This document shows, in pieces, positions 60,683 to 64,000 of a stretch of 64,000 nucleotides of DNA. A model generated the notes under the pieces. That model worked only from the letters and a program-made list of their open reading frames with translations. It searched no databases and was not told the origin of the DNA. Source of the stretch: Porcipelethomonas sp964621265 (GTDB taxonomy: Bacteria > Bacillota > Clostridia > Oscillospirales > Ruminococcaceae); assembly GCA_964621265.1 (NCBI GenBank), contig CAZULQ010000008.1, positions 1-64,000 of the forward strand, read 5' to 3'. A program made the position numbers and the translations under genes. Each line of letters opens with the position of its first letter. Position 1 is the first letter of the stretch.

Positions 60683-61279
60683 TTATTCAACTGCACTAAT
60701 AATTATGTCAGCACACTTTTCTATGCCATAAAAACCGCTGTCCAGCGAAAGATGATATCCATGCATACCACCCCAGTTTGTACCTGTAAAACTCTCACAG
60801 TAAATACGTCTTTTTTTATCCATCTGCTTAATTCTCTTTTCAGGAGACTTAGGCGTCTCACCATAGACATTAAGAATTCTTTCGACTCTCTTTTCTACAG
60901 GAGCATGAATAAAAACGTTAAGGCAATTTTCTCTTTCACGAAGGATATAATCTGCACATCGTCCGACTATGACACAGTTTCCTTCGTCTGCCGCCTCACA
61001 AATGATACTTTTCTGAATGTTATAAACTTCATTGTAAAGCGACAGAATTCCTCCGGTCGGGTCATTGCCAACTGCAAGATTAAAAAGCAGACTTGATGTC
61101 ACAGACGCATATTCACCGCTCTGAGCAATAAACTTTTCAGAAAGACCGCTCTTTTTTGCAGTTTCCTCAATGATTTCTCCGTCAAGGAATTTCCAGCCAA
61201 GCTTTTCTGCAACCATCTTGCCGATAAGTCTTCCTCCGCTGCCGTATTCACGACTGATTGTAATAATGTTAATACCCAT
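60683..61279 (-). CDS. cytidylate kinase-like family protein
   Basis: 198-aa P-loop kinase of the AAA_26 type. N-terminal ITISREYGSGGRLIGKMVAEKLG (5-27) is the diagnostic motif; CVIVGRCADYILRERENCLNVFIHAPVEKRVERI follows. Such proteins are common in clostridia with no known substrate; they are distinct from Cmk. RBS AAGGAGG. Stands between the two cellulase genes with a terminator on each side. Confidence 0.87.
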   Translation of the reverse strand: MGINIITISREYGSGGRLIGKMVAEKLGWKFLDGEIIEETAKKSGLSEKFIAQSGEYASVTSSLLFNLAVGNDPTGGILSLYNEVYNIQKSIICEAADEGNCVIVGRCADYILRERENCLNVFIHAPVEKRVERILNVYGETPKSPEKRIKQMDKKRRIYCESFTGTNWGGMHGYHLSLDSGFYGIEKCADIIISAVE

Positions 61280-61304
61280 ATATAAACCTCCTTCTTATAT
61301 ACAT

Positions 61305-61331
61305 AAAGACCCGGACTCAATCCGGGTCTTT
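61305..61331 (-). terminator. intrinsic terminator after the GH9 gene
   Basis: 11-bp stem AAAGACCCGGA/TCCGGGTCTTT with a 5-nt loop, 13 nt after the GH9 stop; T-rich on both strands. Confidence 0.85.
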
Positions 61332-61343
61332 TATAGTCACTGT

Positions 61344-64000
61344 TTACTTTCCAAGCTGTGAGTAATTAATAATCATAGCAACATAGTTCATAATCAGAAC
61401 ACTGTCAGATGAGTCAATAACTCCGTTTTTAGCACAGTCTGAGTTAGCTAATGATACGTCGGAAAGTGAATTTGTTGTCGAATTGAGAAGATACATATTA
61501 ATTGCTACAACGTCTGCAACGTCAACTGACTTGTCATCATTAACATCACCGTACTTAGTAGCAGTTACATTAGGAACTGTTGCACCCTGAGATGATGTTG
61601 TTGTAGAAGTTGTTGTCTTGATTGCAATTGTTGTGGACGGTGTTGTAGTTGTTGCAATTCCCTGATTATCAAGTGAATATTCACATGTCACTGACTCAAT
61701 TGTAATCGGGCTGTTACCCCACCAGTAACCAAACTGGAATATACCTGTATCATATTCGATTTCATCCTGAATTGATGACACATCAAATACATACTTACCC
61801 GAGTTTACAGATGAAGCTGTGAGATCAAGCCAGTTGTCAGCATTGCTTGTTACTGAAATACCGCCACCGTATGAGATAGAATCTGATGTATTAAGCTTAA
61901 CAATAATCTTTTCAGCCTTTGCGCCACTTGGAACAAGCTCTGAAAGTGAAATCTTATACATCTTATTTGTTTCGCTTGAACTGTCAAGCTGAGTATTTAC
62001 ATTCACAACTGTTGAGCCTTCTGAAGAAGGTGCTGTTGTTGTTCTTGTTGTAGTAGTTGTTCTGATTGTAGTTGAAGTAGTTGTTGTAACCTTTGGAGCT
62101 GTAGTGATTGTAGTAACAGATGCACCTTCCTTTGAGTAAATGCAGGTTACAGATTCAATTGTAATAGGACTGTTGCCCCACCAGTAGCCAAACTGGAATA
62201 TACCTGTACCGTATTCAATTTCATCCTGGATTGATGATACATCAAATACATACTTGCCTGAATTTACAGATGAAGCTGTAAGGTCAAGCCAGTTGTCAGC
62301 ATTGCTTGTTACAGAAATACCGCCGCCGTATGAGATTGATTCTGATGTATTGAGCTTAACTATAATCTGTTCAGCCTTTGCACCGCTTGGCACAAGCTCT
62401 GAAAGTGAAATCTGATACATCTTGTTGTTTTCGCTTGAACTGTCAAGCTGAGTATTTACTGTCACAACTGTTGAGCCTTCTGAAGAAGGTGCTGTTGTTG
62501 TTCTTGTTGTAGTAGTTGTTCCACCCTGGTTATTTGATGTTGAAACAGTAGTAGTCTTTATTGTTGTAGTAGTAGTTGTTGTGACCTTTGGAGTTGTAGT
62601 AGTGGTAGTTGGCTGTGTTGAACCGCCGTCTACGCCAGGAACAGAAGAAGCAATTGACTGTCCTGAACCGTATTTAAGGTAAAGACCTGCAAGTGCGCCA
62701 ACAAATGCTGCGTTATAGTCTGTTGCAACTTCAGTATATTCATACTTTTCAACGTCATCAACATAAGAGTCATTTGAGTCAGGACCGCCAACAAGCGCAC
62801 CTACGAGAACGTGCTTGAATGGAACGCCCTGATTTTGTGACGGGAAGTTTGAGTAGCCTGAAGCCGCTCTGTGGTGAGGTTTTGTAACAGAATTGCTGTC
62901 ATAGCCTACCATGTAGCAGTAACCTGCACTGTTATTACCAAAGAGATATTCCATCTGTCCCTTTGCCCATGCTGAATAAGTTGAACTGTTCTTATACTTG
63001 TCATAAACAAGACCTACAAGCTGAGTTGCTGTATTGTATCTTGCAGAGCCCCAGTTATTACGGCATGCATAACCGCCTGATGTGTTGAAGCTGTTCTTGT
63101 TTGTATCAACGTTTGCTGATACTCTGTCCCACTCATTTGCGTAGATTGCATTAACTGCAGGCCATACGCTGTCCCAGCAGAGCGGATAGTCAGATGTATA
63201 GGCATAGTTTGACTGAGAAATCCAGTTTGCGCAGTCTGACTTGTATGAAGATGTGTTTGTAGCCTTGTAAAGTAAGATTGAAGCAAGAGCTAAGTCATCA
63301 AGATAGCTTGTACCTGTATAGTATGACTGTGACTGATGATTTGCCTTGTTATTTGACTTTGCAAATGCGTAAAGAGCCTTGGCATATGTAAGGTCCTCAG
63401 AGTTTCCGAAGTTAATGTAGTTCATTGCAAGTGCCGCAGCTGTTTCAGCAACAACGTCTGTACAAGGATTGCTTGATGTTGCAAAGTAAGCAGGTCTTGC
63501 AAGAGTCTGGCTTTCAGGTGAGCACCACTGTGCATGGTCAGTATCACCGTCACCAACCTGATAACAGAACGCCTGAACGCTTGAACCGCTCATTACAGTA
63601 CATCTCTTGAAGTAGTCACAGAAATAATCTGTGATAGTCTGGAGGTGACCCGCCTGTCCTGTCTTTGTATAGGCATCCTTGAATTCGTAGTAGCCCCAGC
63701 CGAGCATTGTAGCCGAGTAAGCACCAGGAAGACCAAACTTAACGTGGTCACCTGCGTCGTGGAAGCCACCGCTTAAATCAAGTGTACCGTATGGAGTTGA
63801 AACAGCTGAGTCATAAGTATGACAGTCATCTCTCCAGTTGAGCTGTGATGTTTCTCCAACCTGTCCGCCGCACATGTTTGCGTCGTAAAGATAGAGTGAA
63901 TACTGAAGTGCCTTAGCATAGTTTACGCTTGAAGCAGCTTCAATAACCTGTGTTTCTACGGCTGTCATAGGAACTAACGCCGTAGCGGCAACTACAATAC
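61344..64000 (-). CDS. GH9 cellulase with two CBM-like modules and dockerin (5' end cut by window edge)
   Basis: Partial: the frame stays open to the window edge and reads IVVAATALVPM just before the first internal Met (63966-63968), which is signal-peptide sequence, so the true start lies outside. Counting from that Met: GH9 catalytic domain 10-435 (GGFHDAGDHVKFG with catalytic Asp71/Asp74, PHHR at 364-367, YTEVATDYNAAF with acid Glu413); Thr linker; module A (497-612); Thr linker; module B (651-766); Thr linker; dockerin (806-870: DVNDDKSVDVADVVAINMY, DCAKNGVIDSSDSVLIMN). Each module ends in FQFGYWWGNSPITIESVTC; the paired Trp resembles CBM79 (tentative). Probably an endo- or processive endoglucanase. 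Confidence 0.92.
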   Translation of the reverse strand, partial: IVVAATALVPMTAVETQVIEAASSVNYAKALQYSLYLYDANMCGGQVGETSQLNWRDDCHTYDSAVSTPYGTLDLSGGFHDAGDHVKFGLPGAYSATMLGWGYYEFKDAYTKTGQAGHLQTITDYFCDYFKRCTVMSGSSVQAFCYQVGDGDTDHAQWCSPESQTLARPAYFATSSNPCTDVVAETAAALAMNYINFGNSEDLTYAKALYAFAKSNNKANHQSQSYYTGTSYLDDLALASILLYKATNTSSYKSDCANWISQSNYAYTSDYPLCWDSVWPAVNAIYANEWDRVSANVDTNKNSFNTSGGYACRNNWGSARYNTATQLVGLVYDKYKNSSTYSAWAKGQMEYLFGNNSAGYCYMVGYDSNSVTKPHHRAASGYSNFPSQNQGVPFKHVLVGALVGGPDSNDSYVDDVEKYEYTEVATDYNAAFVGALAGLYLKYGSGQSIASSVPGVDGGSTQPTTTTTTPKVTTTTTTTIKTTTVSTSNNQGGTTTTTRTTTAPSSEGSTVVTVNTQLDSSSENNKMYQISLSELVPSGAKAEQIIVKLNTSESISYGGGISVTSNADNWLDLTASSVNSGKYVFDVSSIQDEIEYGTGIFQFGYWWGNSPITIESVTCIYSKEGASVTTITTAPKVTTTTSTTIRTTTTTRTTTAPSSEGSTVVNVNTQLDSSSETNKMYKISLSELVPSGAKAEKIIVKLNTSDSISYGGGISVTSNADNWLDLTASSVNSGKYVFDVSSIQDEIEYDTGIFQFGYWWGNSPITIESVTCEYSLDNQGIATTTTPSTTIAIKTTTSTTTSSQGATVPNVTATKYGDVNDDKSVDVADVVAINMYLLNSTTNSLSDVSLANSDCAKNGVIDSSDSVLIMNYVAMIINYSQLGK
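61671..62018 (-). repeat. tandem CBM-like module, copy B
   Basis: About 348 bp encoding residues 651-766 of the GH9 protein. Only a few residues differ from copy A, and the flanking Thr linker (TTTTRTTTAPSSEGSTVV) is also repeated. Confidence 0.9.
62133..62480 (-). repeat. tandem CBM-like module, copy A
   Basis: About 348 bp encoding residues 497-612; nearly identical to copy B, pointing to recent internal duplication or gene conversion. Confidence 0.9.

Noticed and set aside
1..64000. Mobile elements, CRISPR arrays, tRNA or rRNA genes
   Set aside because: I found no transposase, integrase, regular direct-repeat array, or tRNA/rRNA-like sequence in the window.

Overview
The window looks like the chromosome of a low-GC, fibre-degrading Gram-positive anaerobe close to Ruminococcus (Oscillospiraceae). 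This is inferred from Firmicutes gene order, sporulation regulators, sigma-A promoters, and secreted glycoside hydrolases with Thr-rich linkers and C-terminal dockerins. I see no rRNA, tRNA, CRISPR, prophage or insertion sequence. Almost all of the sequence is coding, mostly on the minus strand.

Layout. 1-4.7 kb: sporulation sigma factor (sigK-like), histidine phosphatase coupled to metK under a SAM-I riboswitch, a small membrane protein, an Asp/Cys-tract zinc-ribbon protein, and efp. 4.8-8 kb: M24 peptidase, aroQ, nfo, yqeG, rpsU. 8-28.8 kb: a long housekeeping run: leuS, rsfS, LCP protein, yqeK, nadD, yhbY, rdgB, ftsY, smc, Elp3-like radical SAM protein, rnc, plsX, trmFO, topA, dprA, an rRNA/tRNA methyltransferase, and infC-rpmI-rplT with a long leader. 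29-32 kb: spoIIR, a YerB-like lipoprotein and a secreted leucine-rich-repeat protein. 32-34.3 kb: a non-catalytic dockerin protein with two carbohydrate-binding-like modules behind a c-di-GMP-I riboswitch. 34.6-38 kb, plus strand: spoIIAA-spoIIAB-sigF, a TPR protein, a GNAT acetyltransferase and a pyrophosphatase-like protein, ending in a cluster of palindromes. 38-53.8 kb: ClpE-like ATPase, CvpA, DUF5711-like protein, truA, YfhO-like protein, ECF transporter core (ecfT, ecfA2, ecfA1), methyltransferase, flavoprotein, glmM, ruvBAC. 53.9-58.5 kb: foldase-like lipoprotein, SDR oxidoreductase, pheA, iron-dependent alcohol dehydrogenase. 58.6-64 kb: GH5 cellulase with dockerin, cytidylate-kinase-like protein, and a GH9 cellulase with two near-identical binding modules and a dockerin. 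The GH9 gene runs off the right edge.

How it fits together. The three dockerin proteins probably dock onto scaffoldins encoded elsewhere and act on cellulose or beta-glucan. The non-catalytic one is preceded by a c-di-GMP-I riboswitch with its own terminator, so a second messenger linked to surface attachment may set its level. The GH5 gene has a different, apparently pseudoknotted leader that I cannot assign to a known class; I consider it the best candidate here for something undescribed. Sporulation control genes (sigK-like, spoIIR, spoIIAA-AB-sigF) are intact, so a sporulation programme or its remnant is present. Twelve sigma-A-like promoters and fourteen intrinsic terminators could be read by eye and are listed. 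Start codons were moved from the longest-ORF position where a ribosome binding site decides the matter (efp, rpsU, infC, rdgB, spoIIR, ecfA1 and others).
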